Shown here piece after piece: positions 39,839-48,271 of a DNA stretch of 53,780 nucleotides. The notes under the pieces were generated by a model, which ran no database searches, was not told the origin of the DNA, and saw nothing but the letters and a program-made list of their open reading frames with translations. Position 1 is the stretch's first letter, and each line of letters starts with the position of its first letter. The translations under genes and the position numbers were made by a program. Source of the DNA: Streptomyces scabichelini (GTDB taxonomy: Bacteria; Actinomycetota; Actinomycetes; Streptomycetales; Streptomycetaceae); contig NZ_JAAKZY010000053.1 of NCBI RefSeq assembly GCF_011045015.1, positions 1 through 53,780 of the forward strand, read 5' to 3'.

Positions 39839-41512
39839 ATGGACGCCAACGGCAATCACACAGACGCCACCGTGATGGTGGTCGACGACGCGGCGGCCGG
39901 CAGATACGCCATGGGTGCCGTGCTGCGTCGTGCCGGGCACAGCGTGGTGCCCGTCGCCAGCGCCTCGGAGGCGCTCGTCGAACTCGACGTACGGCTGCGG
40001 AAGGGCGCCCTGCCGGACGTGGCGCTCATCGACGTGGGGCTGCCCGACATGAGCGGTTTCGACCTGTGCCGCCGTCTCAAGGCGCTGCCGCCCATGGCCG
40101 GCCTGCCTGTCGTGCACTTCTCGGCCGCGGCCGTGGCGGCGGGCGACCGGTGCCGCGGCTTGGACGCGGGCGGCGAGGCGTATCTGACGGTGCCCGCGGA
40201 GCCGGAGGAGATCCAGGCGGTCGTCCGTGCCGCGGTGCGTGGCGCACGGATCCGCAGCGGGGCCGAGACACGAGTACAGCGCCTCACCCTGCTCTCCGAG
40301 GCGATCGTGTCGGTACAGGCCGCACGCTGCCTCGAAGAACTCGCCACCGCCGCTGCCGCCGGCGCCGCACGGCTGACCTGCGGTCCTGCCGCGGCCTTCG
40401 TCCTCGGTGAGGACGGCGAGCTGTACACGGGCACGTCCCGGGCCGGCTCACCCTCCGGGAGGCGGCTCGCGCCGCCCGACGGCAGCGCGTACGAGGCCGT
40501 GATCCGGCTGATGCGGCGCTGCACGGCGGGGCGGATCGAGGTGCGCAGCATCGTCGTGCCCGCGCCGCTGTGGCCCCGGGGCTTCTTCCGGCCGGCCGGA
40601 CTCGACGGACTCGACGACGCGCGCCTCAGGCTGGTCCGTACCCAGGACGGCGGCGCGCTGGTGTGCCTCGCGACCCCCGTTCGTGCGGCCCGGACCCCGG
40701 AGCCGGACACCGACAGCATGGTCGCCCGGCTCGCCCAGGCCACCTCTCTGGCCGCGGAGCCGCTGCTGATGTACCAGGTGGAACGTCATGTCGCGCTGAC
40801 ACTCCAGCGCAGTTTCCTGCCGCAGCGGCTGCCCGAGCTGCCGGGCGTCGATGTCGTCGTGCGGTACGTACCGGCCTCCCGGCAGACCGAGATCGGCGGC
40901 GACTTCTACGCGGCCCTGCGCACCTCGGACGGGGTGCTCGCCGCGGTCGGCGACGTCGTGGGGCACTCGCTGGACGCGGCCACCGTCATGGTCGAGATCC
41001 GGCACGCGCTGCGCGCCTACTGCGTCGAGGACCCCGATCCGGCCGTGCTCGTCGAGCGGCTCGACCGGATGCTGGTGCACTACCACCCGGATGTCACGGC
41101 CACCGTCTGTCTGACCCTCGTCGACCCGGACACCGGCCGCACCCGCATCGCCAACGCGGGCCACATCCCGCCGCTCGTCGTGCGCGATGCGGATTCCTCG
41201 TGCCTCAGCACGGCCGGGAGCTCGGGGGGCGGCACCGCCGAGTACGCCGAGGCCCACGGCCCGCTCCTCGGCCTCGGCCTGGACCGGCCGCCGCCGTCGG
41301 AGATCACGCTGACGCCCGCGGACCGGCTCCTCCTGGTCACCGACGGCCTCATCGAAACCCGCGGCACGGACCTGGCGGTCTCCCTGGAACACCTCCGCAC
41401 GGTCGCCGCCGACGCCCCGCCCGGCGTGTCCACTCTCTGCGACACACTCCTGAACTGCTTCGGCCACGAACGGGAGGACGACATCGCGCTGCTCGCCCTG
41501 CGGCTAGGGTGA
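39839..41512 (+). CDS. Receiver-domain PP2C (SpoIIE-type) phosphatase
   Basis: Cytoplasmic signalling protein of 557 residues. An N-terminal receiver domain (about 8-130) shows MVVDDAAAG and phosphoacceptor Asp65 in VALIDVGLPDMSG. A middle region of about 170 residues looks GAF-like. The C-terminal SpoIIE/PP2C-SIG phosphatase domain (about 320-557) shows IGGDFYAAL, AVGDVVGHSLDAA, IANAGHIPPLV and a final REDDIALLAL with the metal-binding Asp. Such proteins usually dephosphorylate an anti-sigma antagonist and so free a sigma factor. No anti-sigma gene is adjacent. ATG at 39839 has GAGAGG 8 bases upstream and is preferred to GTG at 39833. Confidence 0.92.
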   Translation: MDANGNHTDATVMVVDDAAAGRYAMGAVLRRAGHSVVPVASASEALVELDVRLRKGALPDVALIDVGLPDMSGFDLCRRLKALPPMAGLPVVHFSAAAVAAGDRCRGLDAGGEAYLTVPAEPEEIQAVVRAAVRGARIRSGAETRVQRLTLLSEAIVSVQAARCLEELATAAAAGAARLTCGPAAAFVLGEDGELYTGTSRAGSPSGRRLAPPDGSAYEAVIRLMRRCTAGRIEVRSIVVPAPLWPRGFFRPAGLDGLDDARLRLVRTQDGGALVCLATPVRAARTPEPDTDSMVARLAQATSLAAEPLLMYQVERHVALTLQRSFLPQRLPELPGVDVVVRYVPASRQTEIGGDFYAALRTSDGVLAAVGDVVGHSLDAATVMVEIRHALRAYCVEDPDPAVLVERLDRMLVHYHPDVTATVCLTLVDPDTGRTRIANAGHIPPLVVRDADSSCLSTAGSSGGGTAEYAEAHGPLLGLGLDRPPPSEITLTPADRLLLVTDGLIETRGTDLAVSLEHLRTVAADAPPGVSTLCDTLLNCFGHEREDDIALLALRLG

Positions 41513-41540
41513 GGGCAAGAGCCGTAGAACAGGAGTGCCC

Positions 41541-41897
41541 ATGCCGCAGATCACCGTCGAGTACTCGGTGCCGCTCGCCGACGCCTTCGACCGGAAGGGT
41601 TTCGCGCTCGCGCTGCATCCGATGGTGGTGGAGACGGCCGCCGCGAGGATCGAGGCGTGCAAGACGCGGTTCCGGCCGACCGAGGACATCGTGATCGGCG
41701 CGGGGACGGAGGGGCACGCTCATGTGCACGTCATGATCGCGCTGTTGCCCGGCCGCACCGACGAGACGAAGGCCGCGCTGACCGAGGCGACGCTGGAGCT
41801 GTTGCGGGCCCATGTGAAGATCGCCGACGGGGTCGAACTGCACGCCTCCGCAGAGGTGCGCGACCTCGACGCCTCGTACCGCAAGTTCGTGGAGTGA
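41541..41897 (+). CDS. Small 5-carboxymethyl-2-hydroxymuconate isomerase-like protein
   Basis: Protein of 118 residues resembling the CHMI branch of the tautomerase superfamily: it starts MPQITVEYS, so removal of Met would expose the catalytic Pro1 of that family. Other elements are HPMVVETAA, CKTRFRPTED, GHAHVHVMIALLPGRT and VELHASAEVRDLD. Members isomerise hydroxymuconate intermediates in aromatic degradation, but no other gene of such a pathway is nearby, so the reaction here is unknown. ATG at 41541 is chosen because AGGAG lies 5 bases upstream; GTG at 41535 would bury the Pro1. It follows the phosphatase gene by 28 bp and may be cotranscribed. Confidence 0.85.
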   Translation: MPQITVEYSVPLADAFDRKGFALALHPMVVETAAARIEACKTRFRPTEDIVIGAGTEGHAHVHVMIALLPGRTDETKAALTEATLELLRAHVKIADGVELHASAEVRDLDASYRKFVE

Positions 41898-41944
41898 GAC
41901 GGGAAGTCCGGGAGTGAGGCGAAGCCCGGGAGTGCGGGGGAAGC

Positions 41945-42640
41945 CTAGGACGCCAGCGTGATCAGCCGTCCGAGGAGGTCCGTGAACGGTCCCTCGGGCG
42001 GCTCGTCCTTGAGCATGCGGCGCAGCAGCGCGGCCATCTCGTCGTCGTAGGCGGCACTCACCGCCGTCAGCGCCGCGAAGTCGTGGACGAGCTGCGCCTC
42101 CAGCTCGGCGCGCGGAATGCGGCGCCCGTCCAGCCAGATCAGCGCTGTCGACTCGGCGAGCGAGATCCAGGAGCGGATGACGAGTTCCAGCCGGGCGGGC
42201 GGCCGGTCGATGTCCAGATGCGCGAGGATCTGGTAGTACGCGGCCTGCCGTACGCCGTCGACGAGGGCGTTGGTGTTCGAGGAGCCCACCGCCGGGCCGC
42301 CGCGCATCAACGCCGAGAAACCGGGCCCGTGTTCGTCGACGAAGTCGAAGTACCGGCGCATCACGCGCAGCAGCCGCGCCCCCAGTGGCCCCTCCTGCGG
42401 CTCCACGAACCGGGCCGCCAGATCGTCCGAAGCCCGCTTCAACGCCGCCTCGTACAGGCTGAGTTTGCCGGGAAAGTAGTGGTAGACCAGGGGCCGGGAA
42501 ATACCGGCGGCCGACGCTATCTCGTCGATGGAGACGTCGTCGGGCGAGCGTCGGCTGAACAGTTCGAGCGCGACGCCGATCAGCTGCTGCCGCCGCTCCT
42601 CGACGCCCATCCTGCGGCGTACCTGCACCCCGGTTGTCAT
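41945..42640 (-). CDS. TetR-family regulator
   Basis: Regulator of 231 residues. Helix-turn-helix at about 37-62: IDEIASAAGISRPLVYHYF, followed by the usual KLSLYEAALKRA. The C-terminal ligand domain (about 80-231) is unassigned. AAGG lies 7 bases before the ATG. It converges with the tautomerase-like gene and is followed on the same strand (upstream in transcription terms) by the sigma-like membrane protein gene only 86 bp away. No palindrome strong enough to call an operator was found in that gap, so its target is not clear. Confidence 0.92.
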   Translation of the reverse strand: MTTGVQVRRRMGVEERRQQLIGVALELFSRRSPDDVSIDEIASAAGISRPLVYHYFPGKLSLYEAALKRASDDLAARFVEPQEGPLGARLLRVMRRYFDFVDEHGPGFSALMRGGPAVGSSNTNALVDGVRQAAYYQILAHLDIDRPPARLELVIRSWISLAESTALIWLDGRRIPRAELEAQLVHDFAALTAVSAAYDDEMAALLRRMLKDEPPEGPFTDLLGRLITLAS

Positions 42641-42726
42641 ACGAACACCTTACCGATCGGATCCGGCCCTCAACGGGACGGTGCCGCACGGGTGTTCACA
42701 TGTCCAGTGCCGAACTCCGTGTGTGC

Positions 42727-44658
42727 CTACCGGAGTCCTGCGACCGGCCTTCCGTCGGCCAGGCGTCCCTTCAACTCCACCTGCGCGCCCCGCTCGGTCG
42801 GTACGGCGAGGAGTCTGTCCTGGGCGCTGCCGCTCACCTCGCCCGTGGCGCTGATGGACGCCGTGTCCCTGCTTCCGGCGGCCAGCAGATACCACTCGCC
42901 GCTGTCCGACTTCCACTTCACGCCGGCCAGGACATGCGGATCGCGGACGCCGCACGCGGGGGAGTTCTCCGCCTTCGCCACGACCGCCCCGGAGGCCTGC
43001 CCGGGGACGTGGAACTGGGCGAGGACCCGCGTGCCCGTGCCGCGCCAGGTCTCGGCGCGCATGCACAGCCAGCCGGCGGAACTGCTCGCCTCGGGCAGCG
43101 GCTGCCGGGCGTACTGCCAGGCGTTCACGGAGCGCACGCCCCGGCCGCGCACGGCGCCGAGAGAGCAGGCCGACGAGGACCAGGCCGATGCCGAGGCTTC
43201 TTGGGGCTTGGCGGGGTGGCCCGAGGTGAGGCGCGCCGGGGCCAGCTCGCCGAGGTCGGTCATCAGGCGGGTGTCCGTGTCGTCGGTGAGCCGGAGCACG
43301 TTCCAGGAGCGGCACGCGCCGGTCTGCTGCACGGGACTGGCGGACGGCTCGGTCACGCCGTCCTTCGAGAGCTTCAGCGAGGCCGTGCTCGAAGCCGTGC
43401 TCGCCGAGGGCTTCAGCAGGTCGAGTACGGCGGCCTGCCGCACCCAAGGCGCGGTCAGATAACGGACGTTGCCGTCGGTCCGGTTCAGGACCACCGCGTT
43501 CGCCCCGGCACCGGTGGCGCCGTCGACCCGCGCGAAGTCGAGGGCGGCGCCCTGCGTGCCGTCCTTCGGCTCGGCGTAGCGCGCGATGCGCAGACCGTCG
43601 TAGAGCAGCACGACCCGGACCTGGTCGACATCGCCCGCGTACAGGAGCTGGGGCGGTCCGGGCGGGGCGCCCGCCGGGGTGCCGGGGGTGGCCGAGACCC
43701 GCACGGACTCGCCGGGGCGCGCCCACACGGCGAGCGCGCGGCGCAACAGTGCCCTGTCGTCGGTGAGGTTGCCTCGTGCGGGCCACACGGAGAAGTCGGT
43801 GCGCGCGGAGGACTTCCACACGGCCGGGGCCACCAAGGTCAACCTGCCCGGATCCAGGGCTGCTTGGGCCGCCGGGTTCTGCGCATACGGGGGTGCCGCG
43901 GCGCCGTCAGGACCCCAGCCGTCGCCGGGCAGTGCGAGGAGCGCGCCGCACACCGCGAGGACGGCGGCCGCGGTGAGTGCGGCCTTTCTGTGCTGGCGGC
44001 GGCGCATCAGGTCGGTGGGCCGGGCCTGAAGGGAGCACGGATCGAACTCGGGGGACGTCAACAGCGCGTACTGCGCCTCGACTCCGTCGGCCTCCACGAG
44101 CGCCGCGGCCGGGTCCTCCGCGCCTGCCGCGGCAAGCAGCTCGCGTACGTCCGTGTCGGGCAGCTGCTCCAGGCCGTGCAGTACGTAGGCGGCACGGGCC
44201 GGTCCTGAGAGGGCCGAAAGCCGTTGGTCCAGGGCGAGTTCGTCGGCGCCGCCCGAGCACGGGAAGAGCCGCAGGCCCCACACCTGGGGGAGCAGCGGCG
44301 GCAGTTGGGCCCGTTTCGGCCAGGACGAGCGCTTCAGCGGGCGGCCGGCCTCCAGGGCCGTACGCAGGACTTGGAGGCGCAGGTACGCGTACCCGGTGTC
44401 GTGGCCGGCCGTCTTCTGGGCCGGGACGACGGACGCGTCGCCGGTCCTACGGCTCCGGGGCAGCGCGCGCTGGGAGAGCGCGTGCGCGGTGAGCACGCGG
44501 CGGGTGCGGCCGAGGCTCGGCGGCAACACCAGATAGGCGAGCCGGACCAGCCGCGGGTAGTGCTCGACGAGCGCGGCCTCGGCCTGCTCGACGTCGACGA
44601 CCGGTCCGGAGGCGGAGGGGGCGGCTGCTTGGCGCGGGGCGACATCCTGTGACTGCAC
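42727..44658 (-). CDS. Sigma-factor-like protein fused to a membrane anchor
   Basis: Unusual protein of 643 residues. The N-terminal part resembles an ECF sigma factor: EHYPRLVRLAYLVL (33-46) like region 2, AYLRLQVLRTAL (91-102), and RLSALSGPARAAYVLHGLEQ (146-165) with VRELLAAAG like region 4. Acidic and aromatic core-binding residues usual in region 2 are partly replaced. A basic stop (RRRQHRK) and one membrane helix (about 226-244) follow, then a 400-residue external domain with conserved-looking Trp, Cys (ACRSW, ACSLG, WLCMR, ACGVR) and repeated hydrophobic strands. GTG start at 44658 has no clear ribosome site. Could be a membrane-held sigma-like regulator or an anti-sigma-like descendant; function is not known. 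Confidence 0.78.
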   Translation of the reverse strand: MQSQDVAPRQAAAPSASGPVVDVEQAEAALVEHYPRLVRLAYLVLPPSLGRTRRVLTAHALSQRALPRSRRTGDASVVPAQKTAGHDTGYAYLRLQVLRTALEAGRPLKRSSWPKRAQLPPLLPQVWGLRLFPCSGGADELALDQRLSALSGPARAAYVLHGLEQLPDTDVRELLAAAGAEDPAAALVEADGVEAQYALLTSPEFDPCSLQARPTDLMRRRQHRKAALTAAAVLAVCGALLALPGDGWGPDGAAAPPYAQNPAAQAALDPGRLTLVAPAVWKSSARTDFSVWPARGNLTDDRALLRRALAVWARPGESVRVSATPGTPAGAPPGPPQLLYAGDVDQVRVVLLYDGLRIARYAEPKDGTQGAALDFARVDGATGAGANAVVLNRTDGNVRYLTAPWVRQAAVLDLLKPSASTASSTASLKLSKDGVTEPSASPVQQTGACRSWNVLRLTDDTDTRLMTDLGELAPARLTSGHPAKPQEASASAWSSSACSLGAVRGRGVRSVNAWQYARQPLPEASSSAGWLCMRAETWRGTGTRVLAQFHVPGQASGAVVAKAENSPACGVRDPHVLAGVKWKSDSGEWYLLAAGSRDTASISATGEVSGSAQDRLLAVPTERGAQVELKGRLADGRPVAGLR

Positions 44659-44732
44659 GTTCAGCAGAACGAGCGAATCCTTGGTTGGTCACCTCGCCCG
44701 GAGGGAGCAATCCACGGGCGGGCGGAGAGATG

Positions 44733-45275
44733 TCAGACCCGCTCCAGGGGCCGGTGCGGCCCGCTGGGGAGCTCCGCTTTGACCGTGTCGCCCGGGCGCA
44801 CCACACCGCCCTCCCGCACGATGCTCATGATTCCGGCCTTGCGCACGATGTTCCCGGCTTCGTCGCGGCCGACGACCTGCTTCAGCAGCCCGTCCTCGAA
44901 GTTGTCGATCTGCAGGCACGGGTTGCGCAGGCCGGTCACTTCCAGCACCGCGTCGTCGCCGATGCGCAGCAGTGTGCCGACCGGCAGGCCGAGCAGATCG
45001 ATGCCGCGGGTGGTGATGTTCTCGCCGAGGTCACCGGGCACCACCACGAAACCCTCCGTACCGACCTCGGCGAAGAGCTCCTCATGGATGAGGTGCACCT
45101 GGCGAAGGTTCGGCTGGGTCGGGTCCTGTGCCATCCGTGAGCGGTGCTTGACCGTCACGCCGGCATGTACGTCGCCCTCCACACCGAGCCCGGCGAGCAG
45201 CGTGATGCTGTCCCGGTTCGGCTTGGTGAACGAGTACTCGCCGTTGCTGCTGACCGTCGTCACTGTCGCGCTCAT
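44733..45275 (-). CDS. MOSC-domain protein
   Basis: Cytoplasmic protein of 180 residues with a MOSC (molybdenum cofactor sulfurase C-terminal) fold: GLGVEGDVHAG, QVHLIHEELFAEV, GDLGENITTRGIDLLGLPVGTLLRIG and TGLRNPCLQIDNFEDG with the conserved Cys, ending with RPGDTVKAEL. MOSC proteins carry sulfur or bind molybdenum cofactor; the substrate here is unknown. ATG at 45275 has GGAGG upstream, and the ATG overlaps the stop of the TPR-protein gene (ATGA, 45272-45275). The frame stays open further upstream, but only through the TPR gene. Confidence 0.92.
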   Translation of the reverse strand: MSATVTTVSSNGEYSFTKPNRDSITLLAGLGVEGDVHAGVTVKHRSRMAQDPTQPNLRQVHLIHEELFAEVGTEGFVVVPGDLGENITTRGIDLLGLPVGTLLRIGDDAVLEVTGLRNPCLQIDNFEDGLLKQVVGRDEAGNIVRKAGIMSIVREGGVVRPGDTVKAELPSGPHRPLERV

Positions 45276-45817
45276 CCTCGGGTCCCCCTCCTCGGTGACA
45301 ACTCCTCCGGCTCCACCAGCAGCCGCGCGTAGTTCGCCATGGAGCGCTGGTAGCGCGGCAGATGCGGGGCGAGCGCTCCGAGCACCAGGGCAAGACCCTC
45401 GCGCTCCCGGCCCAGACTGGCAAGGCACAGCGCCAGGGTGGCGCGTACGGCATCGTCCAACTCGTCGGACGGTGCGTCGAGTTCGGGTGTCAGGAGCTTG
45501 ACGCCCTCCTCCGGCTGCCCGATGTTCCGCAGCGAGCTGGACAGCTGGATCTTCGCGCGCCGGCCCTTGTACCCGCCCAGCCCGCGTGCCAGCGCCTCCC
45601 GGTACAGCGGCACGGCCCGGTCCGAGTGGCCCGTCGAGTCCCAGGCACAGGCCCGCTCGAAGGGGGCGACGGGGCTGTCGGCGGGCAGCTCGGCGACGAG
45701 CGCGTCGATCACCGCGCGGAAGTCCGCCGCGTGCTCCTCACCGGGCTCATCGGAGGCGTCGAACGTGGCCCAGGCCGCCGCCACGCGCTCTTCCCATTCC
45801 ATGTCCACAGAGGTCAC
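45272..45817 (-). CDS. Tetratricopeptide-repeat-like protein
   Basis: Cytoplasmic helical protein of about 181 residues with TPR-like repeats: FRAVIDALVAELPADSPVAPFERACAW, YREALARGLGGYKGRRAKIQ, SLRNIGQPEEGVKLL and ATLALCLASLGREREGLALVLGALAPHLPRY. It is translationally coupled to the downstream MOSC gene, so the two may act together, perhaps as scaffold and enzyme. GTG at 45817 (MTSVDMEWEE) is chosen for GAGG 8 bases upstream; GTG 45823 and ATG 45802 are alternatives. Divergent from the lipoprotein gene. A pair of this kind is seen in many streptomycetes, but its role is not established. Confidence 0.85.
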   Translation of the reverse strand: MTSVDMEWEERVAAAWATFDASDEPGEEHAADFRAVIDALVAELPADSPVAPFERACAWDSTGHSDRAVPLYREALARGLGGYKGRRAKIQLSSSLRNIGQPEEGVKLLTPELDAPSDELDDAVRATLALCLASLGREREGLALVLGALAPHLPRYQRSMANYARLLVEPEELSPRRGTRG

Positions 45818-46019
45818 GGGCACACCCTCGCACGAGTGTGCCCGTGACCACCTCCGATTTACGTGACCATGGAGCTGGGCGGATTCGGCGTCGATTGAGT
45901 GCGGAGCGTGCGGGAGCCGTATCGAAGGCAGGGCCCTTGCCAGGGCTCTCAGCGGCGTGGGCCGGGACCGCCACCCTCAGGGTGGTCCCGAGGCCGACGG
46001 AGAGCGACCGGAGGAACAG

Positions 46020-46475
46020 ATGAGGTTGACGCGACAGAAGACGGCCGTGGCCGGAATGGCGGCCGCCCTGCTGGTGCTGACCGGCTGCGGCTCGGACGAC
46101 GGTGGGGAGAAGGTCCCCGAGACCGCGACCGGAAGTCTGGAGCACCTGGCGAGTGAGGCCGGCTGCAAGCCGAACATGCAGACGGACGCGGACACGATCC
46201 GCCAGGCCCTCTGCAAGAGCTCCGACGGCAAGTACGTCCTCGCGACCTTCGCCACCGATCGCGGTCAGCGTGAGTGGCTGAACGGGGCGAAGGACTACGG
46301 CGGCTACTACCTCGTCGGCCGCAAGTGGGTCGCCAGCGGCGACGAGAAGACGGTCACGGCGCTGCGCGGCTCGCTCGGCGGGACCATGGAAGAGGGGTCC
46401 GAGCACATGAACCCCGGTGGCAGTCACAACAGCGGCAACAGCGACAGTGGCAAGAGTGGAGGCCACCACGGCTGA
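46020..46475 (+). CDS. Small lipoprotein
   Basis: Secreted lipoprotein of 151 residues. The signal peptide MRLTRQKTAVAGMAAALLVLTGC ends at a lipobox LTGC with lipidated Cys near 23, followed by an acidic, Gly-rich tether (GSDDGGEK). A compact domain (about 40-120) contains two Cys (GCKP, LCKSS), DGKYVLATFATDRGQREW and YLVGRKWVAS. A low-complexity Gly/Ser/Asn/His tail (HNSGNSDSGKSGGHHG) ends the protein. GGAGGAA precedes the ATG at a good distance. Function unknown; such proteins often bind ligands at the envelope. Confidence 0.88.
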   Translation: MRLTRQKTAVAGMAAALLVLTGCGSDDGGEKVPETATGSLEHLASEAGCKPNMQTDADTIRQALCKSSDGKYVLATFATDRGQREWLNGAKDYGGYYLVGRKWVASGDEKTVTALRGSLGGTMEEGSEHMNPGGSHNSGNSDSGKSGGHHG

Positions 46476-46516
46476 CCGCACCGGTTCGCCGACCGCATCG
46501 ATTCGGGGGCAAGCGA

Positions 46517-46548
46517 AAGCCGGCGGTGGGAAATCCCACCGCCGGCTT
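46517..46548. terminator. Very stable bidirectional terminator
   Basis: AAGCCGGCGGTGGGA (46517-46531) and TCCCACCGCCGGCTT (46534-46548) form a perfect 15-bp stem with a two-base gap, between the convergent lipoprotein and DUF1996 genes. Confidence 0.9.
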
Positions 46549-46563
46549 CCTAGTGCTTCAGGA

Positions 46564-48114
46564 CTACTGGCAGTCCTGGCCGCTGTTGATGCAGTCGACC
46601 ACCTGGTTCATCGTCTCCTCGTTGAAGAAGTTGATGAAGTCGTTGTGGTCGGTGATCGGCTTGTGCAGCTGGTCCGGGAAGGAGTCCACTGCGAACGCGT
46701 TCTGGACCTGCCCGTTCTGGATCTGCGGCGCGTCAACGTCGTAGACCAGGCGGACCTGGAGCTGGGGGATGGCCTCGAAACCGTTCGAGCAGGAACCGTC
46801 CTCCTCCACGAAGTCCACGTGGTCACGGTGGTTGGCGCTGTCGATGTTCTGACCGTCCCAGCAGCTCTGGAAGTTGGTCGTCCGGACCACCGAGCTGCCC
46901 TCGGGGCAGATCGGGTACTTGTCCGTCAGCTGCGTGTCCTCGAAGCCGGTGCAGCTCCAGTTCGTGTTGGCGTTGGCGTTGCCGTTCACGAAGGCCTTGG
47001 CGTCACCGGTGATGATGCGCAGGGCCTCAGGCATCGCGGTGACATCGCTCTGCTTGTTGCCGACGAACTTCAGCTGGGCCTCGCTGGCCTGGATGATCGT
47101 GCCGACGTTGCCGTCCTGACCGCCACCGGGAGCGTTGGCGTCGATGTCGTCCTGACCGTCCTGCACTCGCAGCACCGGCCAGAAGTACGACGACTTGTCG
47201 CCCTGGTTCTCGCAGGTGGTGTCACCGTTCGCCAGGTCCTCGTCGCTCGCGAAAGCGTTGTTGGCCTGGTTGCCGACGTAGTCGTGCTGGTGCTGCGCAC
47301 CGTTGCTGACACCGGGGGCGACGATCACGTTGTCCGAGTTGCGGTTCTCGTTCTCGTTGGTGCCACAGTTCGTGGTGAAGCTGCCCGTCGAACCGCTGTC
47401 GCCGTTCGCGGCGAGCCCGTTTCCGTCCACGCCCTGCGGGCCGCCGGTCGGCTCGGCCTGGGTGATGTCCTGGAAGTCGTCCGCCACCGGACCGTTGCCG
47501 GCCTGGCCGCCGTTGTCCTGTTCCTGACCCTGGTCCTGGCCATCGCCCTGGTCCTGGCCCTGGTCCTGACCATCGGCCTGGTCCTGGCCCTGGTCCTGGC
47601 CATCGGCCTGGTCCTGACCGTCACCCGCGGCGGTGTCCGGCTGGTCGGCCGGCACACCTTCGCACTGGGCCATCTGCTCGGCGTTCTGCGGAGGCTGGCC
47701 GCCCGCGTTCCGGATGTTGATGCTCATCCGGTCGATGGCGGCCGTCCGCTTGGCCTTCAGCGGGCCGAGGATGGAGCTGTCGACGTAGCCGGAGTCCCCG
47801 GCCTGAGCCTGGCGCGTGTCCGCGAGGCGCTTGTAGGCCTCCGTGACCTGCTGGTCGAGCTTCGCCAGCTCCTGGTCGACACCCTGGCGGGCGCCGTCCG
47901 GCACATCGGTCAACTGCTGGCCGACGTCCGGACATTTGATCGTTGCCACCCCTGCGGCGGCGGTTGTCTGCGCGTTCTGCTGTGAGTTCTCCTCACCCGC
48001 CGAAGCGTAGATATTCGCCGCGAGCAAGCCGCCGCCACCCAGCGCGAGAGCCGCCGATGCGGCTATCGCCCGGTTGGCGAGCGTTGAGCGGCGTTTTCGG
48101 TTTGTGCGTCCCAT
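46564..48114 (-). CDS. Secreted DUF1996-domain protein with Gln/Asp repeat
   Basis: Protein of 516 residues. N-terminal basic stretch and hydrophobic core (MGRTNRKRRS..., AIAASAALALGGGGLLAANI) form a Sec signal or anchor. A helical region (about 60-150) with two Cys leads to a low-complexity Gln/Asp/Gly repeat (165-200, units DGQDQGQDQA and variants). The DUF1996 domain (about 270-500) shows HQHDYVGNQ, KSSYFWPVLRVQD, SCWDGQNID and NHRDHVDFVEEDGSC with Cys pairs and His clusters. DUF1996 is also found in fungi; the reaction is unknown, but the His/Asp clusters suggest a hydrolytic or metal-binding site. ATG at 48114 has AGAGGAG 5 bases upstream. Confidence 0.93.
   Translation of the reverse strand: MGRTNRKRRSTLANRAIAASAALALGGGGLLAANIYASAGEENSQQNAQTTAAAGVATIKCPDVGQQLTDVPDGARQGVDQELAKLDQQVTEAYKRLADTRQAQAGDSGYVDSSILGPLKAKRTAAIDRMSINIRNAGGQPPQNAEQMAQCEGVPADQPDTAAGDGQDQADGQDQGQDQADGQDQGQDQGDGQDQGQEQDNGGQAGNGPVADDFQDITQAEPTGGPQGVDGNGLAANGDSGSTGSFTTNCGTNENENRNSDNVIVAPGVSNGAQHQHDYVGNQANNAFASDEDLANGDTTCENQGDKSSYFWPVLRVQDGQDDIDANAPGGGQDGNVGTIIQASEAQLKFVGNKQSDVTAMPEALRIITGDAKAFVNGNANANTNWSCTGFEDTQLTDKYPICPEGSSVVRTTNFQSCWDGQNIDSANHRDHVDFVEEDGSCSNGFEAIPQLQVRLVYDVDAPQIQNGQVQNAFAVDSFPDQLHKPITDHNDFINFFNEETMNQVVDCINSGQDCQ
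47515..47622 (-). repeat. 30-bp coding repeat (Gln/Asp linker)
   Basis: About 3.5 units of 30 bp in the DUF1996 gene, encoding 10-residue blocks DGQDQGQDQ[AG] at residues 165-200. Units are near identical on the DNA level (CCTGGTCCTGGCCATCGGC pattern), so slippage could change the copy number without breaking the frame. Confidence 0.85.
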
Positions 48115-48253
48115 GGAACTCCTCTGGCTTCCTTGCGGGGGCATCGAGGCGCCCGACAGGAGGTGAAGCGGCGTCGTTCAGTACGCAAGGGGCTCATGGG
48201 GTGTTCAGCGGCCTCAGAAATTGGTGAGAGATTGGTGGAGCAATTCCGGCGCA

Positions 48254-48271
48254 AGGGGCCCAGAAGCCCCT
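48254..48271 (-). terminator. Candidate terminator of the second two-component operon
   Basis: AGGGGC (48254-48259) and GCCCCT (48266-48271) form a 6-bp stem about 100 bp past the response-regulator stop. Weak but the only dyad seen in the 250-bp gap to the DUF1996 gene; the rest of the gap is the latter's promoter region. Confidence 0.4.

Noticed and set aside
42641..42726. TetR operator between the TetR gene and the sigma-like gene
   Set aside because: No inverted repeat of useful length was found in this gap.
47515..47622. Short regularly repeated DNA resembling a CRISPR array
   Set aside because: Units are adjacent with no unique spacers, lie in frame within a coding region and encode a Gln/Asp repeat.
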